From assembly GCA_031270215.1 (NCBI GenBank), contig JAISYB010000022.1:1-11879 (forward strand): DNA of 11,879 bases. Direction: 5' to 3'. The DNA comes from Streptococcaceae bacterium. Lineage in GTDB: Bacteria > Bacillota > Bacilli > Lactobacillales > Streptococcaceae. Below are positions 5,355 to 11,879 of this stretch, piece by piece. Both the position numbers and the translations under genes were made by a program. The notes beneath the pieces are model-generated. The model was not told where the DNA came from and ran no database searches. It worked only from the letters and a program-made list of their open reading frames with translations. Within the stretch, counting starts at the first letter, position 1, and the number at the start of each line of letters is the position of its first letter.

Positions 5355-7943
5355 TTATTTGTAATCGTAACAGATTTCGATAATTCCTTTTAGTTCAGAA
5401 ATTAAAGGTTCTTTTGGATTAGCTGTTGTACATTGGTCTTCGTATGCTTTTTCAGATAGATGATCAACGTCTGCTTCCAATTGTTTCTTCGTTACGCCTT
5501 GTGCTTTCCAGTTCATTTCGATACCAACTGTGATACCTAAATCGTAAACTTTTTTAGCTAATGCTTCGACTAATTCAGCAGTTGTTTTGCCTTTGAGTCC
5601 TAAGAAGCGAGCGATATCTGCATAGTCTTCATCAGCTCTAAAGTAGTCATATTTAGGGAACATTGCGTGTTTTTGTGGATCCTTGGCATTATAACGGATA
5701 ATATGCGGTAATAAGATCGCATTTGTACGTCCGTGCGGAATACCCCATTCACCACCAACCTTGTGGGCGATTGAGTGACAAATACCTAGGAAAGCATTGG
5801 CAAACGCCATACCAGCCATTGTAGAGGCATTGTGCATTTTCTCGCGCGCTTCAGCATCTCCAGTCTTCACTGATTTTTCAAGGTAATCAAAGACAATCTT
5901 GATTGCTTGAAGTGACAAACCACGTGTGTAATCACTTGCCATTACTGAAACGTAAGATTCGATTGCGTGTGTTAATACATCCATACCTGTATCAGCTGTT
6001 ACTGATGCTGGTACTGACAATACGAATTGAGGGTCAATGATTGCCACGTCTGGTGTCAATGCGTAGTCAGCTAATGGGTATTTTGTATGATCTTCAGAGT
6101 CAGTAATAACCGCAAATGGTGTTACCTCTGAACCAGTACCTGAAGTTGTTGGAATACATACAAATTTAGTTTTTTCAGCTGTTGGAATTGAATAGGCACG
6201 TTTTCTGATGTCTAAGAATTTTTGTTTTGCGCCAAAGAAACTTGTTTCTGGATGTTCAAAGAACAACCACATCGCTTTTGCAGCATCCATTGCTGATCCA
6301 CCACCAAGGGCGATTACCGTATCTGGGTTGAATGAAGTAAATACTTCTAAACCTTTGTAAACAGTGTTTGTTGAAGGGTTAGGCTCAACATCTGAGAATA
6401 CTTCAACCTTCACATCATTTTTGCGTTTAGCAAGCTCTGCACGTACTAGGTCAGCATAACCAAATTGAACCATACCTGGGTCACAAACTAACATCACACG
6501 TTCAACGTTTTTCATTTTTTGCAGATATTGTAATGAATTTTTTTCAAAATAAATCTTTGGTGGTAATTTAAACCATTGCATATTATTTCTCCGTCTAGCT
6601 AAAGTTTTCACGTTAATCAAGTTGACAGCAGATACGTTTCTTGACACTGAGTTCTTACCGTAAGAACCACAGCCTAGCGTCAATGATGGAATCATTTCGT
6701 TGTAGATATTACCAATACCACCTTCTGCTGATGGTGTGTTAACCAAGACACGACAAGCTTTCATGCGCAAACCAAATTTGATTTGTAAATCTTCATCTTC
6801 AGTATGGATAACAGCAGTATGTCCTAAACCACCTAAGTCAAGCATCGCTTCTGCCAAGTCAAAGCCATGTGCAGTAGAGTTTGCTTTAAGCATTGCTAGA
6901 ACTGGTGAAAGTTTTTCACGTGATAATGGATAATCTGCACCAACGCCCTCAAGCTCAGCGATTAACATTTTAGTACCCTTAGGAACCTTAATGCCAGCAA
7001 GGTTAGCGATATATTCTGCAGAGTAACCAACGATTTTCGGATTAACTGCGTATTTACCTTCGTTCATTACAGCATCTTCAAGCTGTTGTAATTCTTTTTT
7101 ATCTTTGACGATATAGCATTGATGTGCAACAAATTCTGCTTTAACTTCGTCATAAATTTCTTTATCTACGATAACAGCTTGCTCTGACGCACAAATCATA
7201 CCATTATCAAAAGTTTTTGAAACGATTAAGTCATTAACGGCACGTTTAAGTTTCGCATCTTTACAGATGTATGATGGTACATTACCTGGTCCAACACCAA
7301 GCGCTGGTTTACCAGTAGAGTATGCTGATTTAACCATTCCTGCGCCACCTGTTGCTAAAACAGTTGCAATACCAGGGTGATTCATCAATGCTGAAGTTGC
7401 TTCAATTGATGGATGTTCAATCCATTGAACACAGTTCTCAGGTGCACCAGCCTTAATTGCTGCATCACGTACGATTTCAGCCGCTTTAGCTGAGCTCTTT
7501 TGTGCAGACGGATGGAAAGCAAATACGATTGGGTTACGTGTTTTCAAAGCAATCATTGATTTAAAGATCGTTGTAGAAGTCGGATTTGTTGTTGGTGTTA
7601 CTCCACAAATTACGCCGACAGGTTCAGCGATTTGTACCAAACCAGTTTGTTTATCCTCAGCAATCACGCCAACAGTCTTGTCATGCTTGATACTGTTCCA
7701 GATATACTCTGAAGCATACATGTTCTTGATTGCTTTATCTTCATAAACACCACGACCAGTTTCTTCAACTGCCATTTTTGCAAGTAGCATGTGTTTATCT
7801 AGCGCAGCCATACTCATTTCATGAACGATATGGTCTACTTCTTCTTGTGTAAAGTTTTCCATTTCCTTCAAAGCAACATTAGCCTTCACTGCTAAATCAT
7901 CGATCATTGCAGCTACGTCTACTTTTACTTCTGTCTTTGCCAT
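5355..7943 (-). CDS. adhE: Bifunctional acetaldehyde-CoA/alcohol dehydrogenase
   Basis: An 862-residue fusion enzyme that turns acetyl-CoA into ethanol through acetaldehyde, oxidising two NADH, in mixed-acid fermentation. The N-terminal CoA-acylating aldehyde dehydrogenase domain (about 1-440) has the catalytic Cys251 in D-N-G-M-I-C-A-S-E-Q and the G-P-G-N-V-P region. A linker leads to the C-terminal iron-dependent alcohol dehydrogenase domain (about 455-862) with the NAD-binding G-G-G-S-A-M-D-A-A-K (547-556), P-T-T-S-G-T-G-S-E-V (598-607), and iron ligands Asp655, His659, His723 and His737. Length and order are normal for the family, which assembles into spirosome filaments. The ATG at 7943 follows AGGAGG by eight bases. 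It is monocistronic: its own promoter lies upstream and a strong terminator follows. Redox control by Rex is likely from the operator-like site at 7976-7993. Confidence 0.98.
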   Translation of the reverse strand: MAKTEVKVDVAAMIDDLAVKANVALKEMENFTQEEVDHIVHEMSMAALDKHMLLAKMAVEETGRGVYEDKAIKNMYASEYIWNSIKHDKTVGVIAEDKQTGLVQIAEPVGVICGVTPTTNPTSTTIFKSMIALKTRNPIVFAFHPSAQKSSAKAAEIVRDAAIKAGAPENCVQWIEHPSIEATSALMNHPGIATVLATGGAGMVKSAYSTGKPALGVGPGNVPSYICKDAKLKRAVNDLIVSKTFDNGMICASEQAVIVDKEIYDEVKAEFVAHQCYIVKDKKELQQLEDAVMNEGKYAVNPKIVGYSAEYIANLAGIKVPKGTKMLIAELEGVGADYPLSREKLSPVLAMLKANSTAHGFDLAEAMLDLGGLGHTAVIHTEDEDLQIKFGLRMKACRVLVNTPSAEGGIGNIYNEMIPSLTLGCGSYGKNSVSRNVSAVNLINVKTLARRRNNMQWFKLPPKIYFEKNSLQYLQKMKNVERVMLVCDPGMVQFGYADLVRAELAKRKNDVKVEVFSDVEPNPSTNTVYKGLEVFTSFNPDTVIALGGGSAMDAAKAMWLFFEHPETSFFGAKQKFLDIRKRAYSIPTAEKTKFVCIPTTSGTGSEVTPFAVITDSEDHTKYPLADYALTPDVAIIDPQFVLSVPASVTADTGMDVLTHAIESYVSVMASDYTRGLSLQAIKIVFDYLEKSVKTGDAEAREKMHNASTMAGMAFANAFLGICHSIAHKVGGEWGIPHGRTNAILLPHIIRYNAKDPQKHAMFPKYDYFRADEDYADIARFLGLKGKTTAELVEALAKKVYDLGITVGIEMNWKAQGVTKKQLEADVDHLSEKAYEDQCTTANPKEPLISELKGIIEICYDYK

Positions 7944-7975
7944 TAATAAATCCTCCTAAAGTTTTAAACGTTTGT

Positions 7976-7993
7976 TAGTGACGCATTTCACAT
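7976..7993 (-). promoter_or_regulatory. Candidate Rex operator over the adhE transcription start
   Basis: The minus strand reads ATGTGA-N6-TCACTA, against the Rex consensus TTGTGA-N6-TCACAA: 10 of the 12 specified positions match with exact spacing. It begins five bases after the TATAAT, so it covers the predicted transcription start, a position where a repressor would block initiation. Rex releases DNA at high NADH/NAD, and adhE is a classical Rex target in Gram-positive bacteria. Confidence 0.6.
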
Positions 7994-7998
7994 TTACT

Positions 7999-8026
7999 AT
8001 TATACAGATTTCCCTCCATTTGTAAA
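7999..8026 (-). promoter_or_regulatory. adhE promoter
   Basis: On the minus strand TTTACA (8026-8021) and TATAAT (8004-7999) are 16 bases apart, with TG directly before the -10. The start codon lies about 55 bases downstream, giving a leader of roughly 50 bases. Confidence 0.75.
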
Positions 8027-8039
8027 TAGTTTAGCAAAA

Positions 8040-8320
8040 ACTTTTTTCAAAAAAATAAAGAACCTTTGTGTTAAAAAAAGCTATTTCACAAGCGTTTCAG
8101 CATTTTTTTGGTATATTTAGAAATTGGGGAAAACAGTTATAGCAAAAGGGATTAAGCGTTTTTTAATCCCTGTGGGGCAAAATCATTCCTCAAGTTTGTG
8201 AAATTTAAAACATTTTTATATCACTATCATTTCCCAAAGTTTGACTGCTCTTTTGACAGCAGTTATTGAAAATTTTGTCCTCGTTTCTTGCATCATTTCC
8301 CGTAATTTTTCCGATAATCT
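8040..8320. other. Long upstream region of adhE with hairpins and TTGTG half-sites
   Basis: This part of the 433-base gap has no supported gene. It contains TTGTG (8066-8070), TTTCACAA (8084-8091) and TTGTGAAA (8196-8203), which are Rex-like half-sites without good partners; a perfect 8-bp hairpin (8148-8155 with 8163-8170, loop of seven); and a 6-bp hairpin (8244-8249 with 8258-8263). They may be upstream regulatory sites of adhE or remnants. Confidence 0.4.
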
Positions 8321-8322
8321 AA

Positions 8323-8369
8323 AAATCGACCACCAAAGCTAGAAGATGTCTAGTATCAGTCGTCGATTT
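8323..8369 (-). terminator. Terminator of the 3D-domain protein gene
   Basis: An outer perfect 8-bp stem (AAATCGAC 8323-8330 with GTCGATTT 8362-8369) and an inner CTAGA/TCTAG stem (8339-8343 with 8349-8353) form a two-tier hairpin that ends in a short T run on the minus strand. It begins eight bases after the stop codon of the upstream gene. Confidence 0.75.
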
Positions 8370-8376
8370 CCAAAAA

Positions 8377-9399
8377 TTAATGAATTTTAACTGTAACGCC
8401 TCTTCTTCCCCACAGATGACATTGGTCTACCGTTGGGAAATGGACATCAATAATATTACCACGAATTGCGCCGCCAGTATCTCCTGCAATCGCAAAGCCG
8501 TAGCCTGATACTTCAACCAAGCTACCAAGTGGAATAACGGATGGATCTACCGCAATTACATTTGGATTGTTTCTTAAATCAATCCCTATTGCCGTAATAT
8601 AGCCCATACCTGGCTCTGAATATGAATAAGCTGTCGAGGTCATCTGCAAAACTTCCCCAGACGGTGCGGGCGTTGGACTTGCCGAAGAATCTGCTGGCTG
8701 TGTTTCTGCCTGACCTTCTTCTTGAGCAGCTGCTTGGCTTGCTGCCTTTGCTGCGTCATTCAGTCGCTTTTCCTCAGCAGCCTTAGAGGACGCTAGACTC
8801 GATAAAAGCGTTTCGTTTTCAGCAAGCTTAGCCTTTAAGCCTGCAACCTGCTCATTCAAATCCGCACTTTCTCTTTCATAGCTTGCTTGAGATTGTAGCA
8901 ATTCATTTGCAATTTTATCTTGATTAGCCACCAAGGTCTTTAGTTTTTCCTCAGCACGCCCAAGCTCTTCCATTTTTTCATTTTGAGCCTGTCTAATCGT
9001 TGACAAAGCAACGGTTCTCTTAATCAAATCGGAAATACTTTCAGCGGAGAAAACAGTTGCAAGTGAGCTACCAACAGTTTGATTCACTTGAATGTTACGC
9101 ATTTGATTGTTCATCAAATCCTTACGTCTTTTGATAATCTCTTGCGTTTTCTCTATTTCCTTTTTATTTTTTTCTTGCGCCTTATTGACATTATCAAGCT
9201 TAGCTTTGACTTTCTCAACCTCTTGATATGCGACATTTGCTTTTTCAAGCACAGCACTCACATTCTGGGAGAGTTCAGCATTTTCCTGCTGGATTTGCTG
9301 TGTTTCTTGATTGATTTCATCTACTGTGTTAGCAGATAAAATAATCGGACCGAGTAATAAAAAGACTAATAAAGCGACTAATACACTTTTTATCTTCAA
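8377..9399 (-). CDS. Secreted coiled-coil protein with C-terminal 3D domain (YocH/Rpf-like wall enzyme)
   Basis: A 340-residue exported protein. Residues 1-23 are a signal peptide (Lys-rich start, hydrophobic core, cleavage near L-S-A-N). Residues about 25-215 are a long coiled coil rich in Gln, Glu and Lys, broken near 107-130 by V-G-S-S-L-A-T-V-F-S-A-E-S-I-S-D-L-I, an arrangement like PcsB/CwlO-type wall hydrolase adaptors. An Ala/Gln/Pro/Ser linker (216-248) leads to the 3D domain (250-340), named for three Asp residues seen here as Asp285 (V-D-P-S), Asp307 (G-D-T-G-G) and Asp318 (I-D-V-H). Such domains belong to the MltA/YocH/RpfB-like beta-barrel group and are expected to act on peptidoglycan. 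The start is TTG at 9399, five bases after AGGAGG; there is no ATG nearby. It is divergent from the ABC genes. Confidence 0.9.
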   Translation of the reverse strand: MKIKSVLVALLVFLLLGPIILSANTVDEINQETQQIQQENAELSQNVSAVLEKANVAYQEVEKVKAKLDNVNKAQEKNKKEIEKTQEIIKRRKDLMNNQMRNIQVNQTVGSSLATVFSAESISDLIKRTVALSTIRQAQNEKMEELGRAEEKLKTLVANQDKIANELLQSQASYERESADLNEQVAGLKAKLAENETLLSSLASSKAAEEKRLNDAAKAASQAAAQEEGQAETQPADSSASPTPAPSGEVLQMTSTAYSYSEPGMGYITAIGIDLRNNPNVIAVDPSVIPLGSLVEVSGYGFAIAGDTGGAIRGNIIDVHFPTVDQCHLWGRRGVTVKIH

Positions 9400-9684
9400 A
9401 AGTCCCTCCTATATTTTTATTAAATATCACCATTTAGCATAAAATTTACCTCATACAGTCTAACAAATTTTCAATGCTGATAGATTAAAAATATTTGACA
9501 TTTATTTTAAAGTTCTGATTTTCATTGCTTTAACTGGGTTTATAACTGTAATATTCGTCATATTTCATCCGTTTTCGCTATTTTTTAGTTCAAAGCACGC
9601 CCGTTTGTTACAAAAATATTACAAATATAACTGTTCTATTCAGTTGCTAAATCGGGCAATTTTACTCATACTAATGGTAACTGA
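9400..9684. other. Divergent intergenic region between 3D protein and ABC operon
   Basis: Some 300 AT-rich bases without a gene. They must hold the promoter of the 3D gene on the minus strand, but no clear -35/-10 pair stands out: TTGTTA at 9466-9461 lacks a good -10 at normal distance. A WalR-like direct repeat at 9606-9622 is the only notable motif. Confidence 0.5.
9606..9622 (+). promoter_or_regulatory. Candidate WalR (YycF) box
   Basis: TGTTAC-N5-TATTAC matches the WalR consensus TGTWAH-N5-TGTWAH at 11 of 12 positions. WalRK controls wall hydrolases such as YocH, which carries the same 3D domain as the adjacent protein. It lies about 207 bases from the 3D start and 88 from the ABC start, so which gene it would serve is unclear, and chance matches occur in AT-rich DNA. 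Confidence 0.35.
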
Positions 9685-9690
9685 TATAAA
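9661..9690 (+). promoter_or_regulatory. Promoter of the ABC transporter operon
   Basis: TTTACT (9661-9666) and TATAAA (9685-9690) are 18 bases apart, and TG at 9682-9683 makes an extended -10. It lies 20 bases before the start codon, with GAGGAGG (9698-9704) between. Confidence 0.6.
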
Positions 9691-9709
9691 TTAAAACGAG
9701 GAGGCTATA

Positions 9710-10411
9710 ATGTTATTTATTCAAGCAGAAAATATGACCAAACAATATGGCACAGGAGAAAATCTTGTCATTGCAAATAAGGCGTTAAATTTTGAAATTC
9801 AAAAAGGTGAATTGACTCTGATTTTAGGCGAATCTGGCGCGGGAAAATCCACGCTGCTTAATTCGCTCGGTGCAATGGACGATATTACCTCCGGCAAATT
9901 AATCATTGATCATCAGGATATTGCCCTTTTTAACGAAAAAGAGCGGACAAAATTTCGCAGGGAACAAATCGGTTTTGTCTTTCAATTTTACAATGTCATC
10001 CAAAACCTAACTGCCCTTGAAAATGTCGAATTAGCCAGCGAGGTTTCAAAAAATGCGCTCAATCCACGTGAAACACTTGAAAAAGTCGGGCTTCGTAATC
10101 GAATAAACAACTTTCCCGCACAGCTGTCAGGTGGTGAGCAGCAACGGGTTGCAATTGCCAGAGCAATCGCTAAAAACCCCAGCTTACTATTAGCTGATGA
10201 GCCAACCGGTGCCCTAGACTATCATACCGGAAAGAAAATCTTACAATTATTTCAAGATTTCGTTAAAAATACCGGAAAAAATGTCATCATTGTGACACAT
10301 AACTCACTGCTCAAACCAATGGCAGACCATATCATTGAGCTAAGAGATGGAGAAATTAAACGTGATTATCGTAATGAAGAAATCACATCAGTCAGTCAAT
10401 TGGAGTGGTAA
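9710..10411 (+). CDS. ABC transporter ATP-binding protein, MacB/LolD type
   Basis: A 233-residue cytoplasmic ATPase that powers the membrane protein encoded next to it. Motifs in order: Walker A G-E-S-G-A-G-K-S-T (about 40-48), Q-loop F-Q-F-Y-N-V, signature L-S-G-G-E-Q-Q-R, Walker B L-L-L-A-D-E-P-T-G-A-L-D, and the switch His in V-T-H-N. The A-D-E-P-T-G-A-L-D form is typical of the MacB/LolD/FtsE branch, which does mechanical work or exports peptides and lipids rather than small solutes. The ATG at 9710 follows GAGGAGG by five bases. The permease starts two bases after its stop, and the permease SD lies in its last codons, so the two are translated together. Confidence 0.95.
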   Translation: MLFIQAENMTKQYGTGENLVIANKALNFEIQKGELTLILGESGAGKSTLLNSLGAMDDITSGKLIIDHQDIALFNEKERTKFRREQIGFVFQFYNVIQNLTALENVELASEVSKNALNPRETLEKVGLRNRINNFPAQLSGGEQQRVAIARAIAKNPSLLLADEPTGALDYHTGKKILQLFQDFVKNTGKNVIIVTHNSLLKPMADHIIELRDGEIKRDYRNEEITSVSQLEW

Positions 10412-10413
10412 GA

Positions 10414-11879
10414 ATGCGACAATTAAATCATAATATCCTCATGGAATTTAAGAAAACCAAATCAAGATTTCTATCTTTAGTCATTTTACTATCGCTTGCT
10501 ATCTTTGTTTTTATTGGCTTAAGTATCGTTGGCAGTGATATGCGCTCAATTGCCAGAAGGGAGTTTGCCAAGACACACATGGCAGATGTCGAAGTTACAT
10601 CAACGATTGGACTAACTGATTCAGTTAAAAATGAACTAAAAAAACTCAAGGGTGTTTCAGCTTATGAATTTGGTAGTCAGACACAAGTGCTGATTCAGCA
10701 GACAAATAAGGTTCTAACAATCGCCTCAATGCCTAAAAAACTCAATACCGTCACCTTGACTTCAGGCAAATTACCGCAAAATAACCAAGAGATTGTTCTA
10801 TCTTCCACTGCTAAAAACAAATACAAAATCGGTGACACAATCACAGTATCCAGCCCAAAAACAGAAACAATCCTTGCCGAAAGCAGGTTTAAGATTACCG
10901 GATTTGTCAAATCAATGAACTACTTTAAAGCCAGCGACTTAGGTAATTCAAATCTCGGAAATGGCGAGGTTTATGCCTATGCTTTCGTTAATCTATCAGC
11001 TTTTACCTCAGATAGTAATAATCTTGTCAATCTCAAACTGAGCAAAATCCAAGGGCAACCCTTTGAAACGGCTTATGAAAAAGCGATCGCCAAAAAGGTC
11101 AAACAGCTCCAAGTCACGCTCAATCAGCTCAATACCACCCGAATTAATGACTTAAACACCCAAGTCAACGAGCAGCTAGCTGACGCTAAAAATCAGCTGG
11201 ATACAGGCGAAAATGAATTGGCACGCGGGCGCAGTCAACTAAATACCCTCATTGCTACCTTTGGTGAAAAGCCTGAATTTGCTTTGCAACAGGAGAATCT
11301 AAAGCAACAAGAAGAAGCGCTAGAAGTCGCAAAGACTGAGATAAATACTGCTAAAGAAAAGCAAAAAGATTTAGAAAATGTCAGCTTAATCGCTCAAAGC
11401 AGACAAAGCTTTATCGAGGGCTATGCAGATTATGGCGAAAGTACGCTACATTTAGACGACTTAGCCAAGACATTTCCAATTATTTTCTTTTTAATCGCCA
11501 TTTTAGTCACCTTAACAACGATGAACCGAATGGTTGACGAAAACCGTATCGAGATTGGGACATTACGCGCTTTAGGCTTCACCAAACGTGAGGTGATTCG
11601 CAAATTTACGCTTTATAGTCTGGCAATTGCGCTGATTAGTAGCGTTGTCGGTTCAGCATTTGGCTTCTTACTGCTGCCCAAGCTCGTTATTCAACCTTAT
11701 GCAACCATGTATAATCTCGGTAATTTTCACTATTTATTTAGTCTGCCCCTTGTAATCATTGCGCTTATTTTGGCAATTTTATCTACCGTTTTAGTCACTT
11801 ACTTGAGTGCCAGAGTGCTTTTACATCAAACACCAAAGGCGTTAATGACACCTGAAAAGCCAAAGGGTGGAACGAGAAT
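10414..11879 (+). CDS. FtsX-family ABC permease with extracellular coiled coil (3' end cut)
   Basis: An open frame of 488 codons from ATG 10414 to the window edge with no stop, so the gene is partial. One membrane segment (about 19-40) is followed by a large outside domain: a MacB-like mixed region (45-225), then a coiled coil rich in Gln, Asn, Glu and Lys (about 228-330). Three more segments (about 354-372, 400-425 and 442-467) enclose the FtsX signature E-I-G-T-L-R-A-L-G-F-T-K-R-E-V (380-394). The end visible here (H-Q-T-P-K-A-L-M-T-P) is typical of the end of one FtsX half, so a second half or a C-terminal FtsX domain probably follows. The SD GGAGTGG (10402-10408) overlaps the ATPase stop. 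The substrate is unknown; wall-hydrolase control, peptide export or lipid export are all possible. Confidence 0.9.
   Translation, partial: MRQLNHNILMEFKKTKSRFLSLVILLSLAIFVFIGLSIVGSDMRSIARREFAKTHMADVEVTSTIGLTDSVKNELKKLKGVSAYEFGSQTQVLIQQTNKVLTIASMPKKLNTVTLTSGKLPQNNQEIVLSSTAKNKYKIGDTITVSSPKTETILAESRFKITGFVKSMNYFKASDLGNSNLGNGEVYAYAFVNLSAFTSDSNNLVNLKLSKIQGQPFETAYEKAIAKKVKQLQVTLNQLNTTRINDLNTQVNEQLADAKNQLDTGENELARGRSQLNTLIATFGEKPEFALQQENLKQQEEALEVAKTEINTAKEKQKDLENVSLIAQSRQSFIEGYADYGESTLHLDDLAKTFPIIFFLIAILVTLTTMNRMVDENRIEIGTLRALGFTKREVIRKFTLYSLAIALISSVVGSAFGFLLLPKLVIQPYATMYNLGNFHYLFSLPLVIIALILAILSTVLVTYLSARVLLHQTPKALMTPEKPKGGTR

Noticed and set aside
5167..5364. Plus-strand ORF of 65 codons over the adhE terminator
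   Set aside because: It reads through the terminator hairpin and the adhE 3' end, with no SD or recognisable domain.
8151..8164. CcpA cre site
   Set aside because: It has the CG core but misses two positions of the cre consensus and is better explained as part of the hairpin.
8253..8258. Plus-strand TTGACA as a promoter
   Set aside because: No acceptable -10 at 16-18 bases and it would run antisense into the 3D-protein gene.
9079..9339. Plus-strand ORF of 86 codons inside the 3D-protein gene
   Set aside because: The hydrophobic translation is the antisense image of the Lys/Glu-rich coiled coil.
9495..9500. Plus-strand TTGACA as the ABC operon promoter
   Set aside because: The hexamer at -10 distance is poor, and the extended -10 promoter at 9661-9690 is much closer to the gene.

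Overview
The window looks like chromosomal DNA of a low-GC Gram-positive bacterium of the order Lactobacillales, closest in style to Lactococcus or Streptococcus. The reasons are AT-rich intergenic DNA, strong AGGAGG-type ribosome binding sites, a fused AdhE, a PbuG-type purine permease preceded by a lactococcal-type PurBox, and a WalR/YocH-like secreted 3D-domain protein. The genus is an inference. The standard code applies: TGA ends the RNase HI gene and Trp is written TGG.

Layout. (1) 1-338: no secure gene. It holds a perfect pentanucleotide microsatellite, (CCTGT)13 plus CC. On the minus strand the repeat sits directly after a well-formed start site (SD plus ATG at 148) and 13 units put that start out of frame with the only frame open to the left edge. 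This is the layout of a phase-variable contingency locus, here in the OFF register. A promoter-based reading of the same bases is also possible. (2) 284-844, plus strand: a YefM/YoeB (Axe/Txe) toxin-antitoxin operon with promoter and operator. The antitoxin is intact. The toxin has a TGA stop exactly where the family has Trp, just before the catalytic Ser-His-Tyr-Glu tail, which is still present downstream in frame. A bidirectional terminator follows. (3) 999-2188, minus strand: RNase HI, then a PP2A-like metallophosphoesterase, in a two-gene operon. (4) 2345-3787, minus: PbuG-type purine permease with a PurBox upstream. (5) 3952-5094, minus: membrane-anchored YdcF/DUF218 protein. (6) 5355-7943, minus: bifunctional AdhE with terminator, promoter and a Rex-like operator over the predicted transcription start. 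(7) 8377-9399, minus: secreted coiled-coil protein with a C-terminal 3D domain. (8) 9710-11879, plus: divergent MacB-type ABC ATPase and a coiled-coil FtsX-family permease cut by the window edge.

Function. Most genes are ordinary housekeeping or stress genes: purine uptake, NADH reoxidation by ethanol formation, RNA/DNA hybrid removal and cell-wall maintenance. The unusual parts are at the left end: the pentanucleotide switch candidate and the toxin gene broken by one codon. The divergent pair of 3D wall protein and coiled-coil ABC exporter is a third place where an undescribed envelope function could sit.
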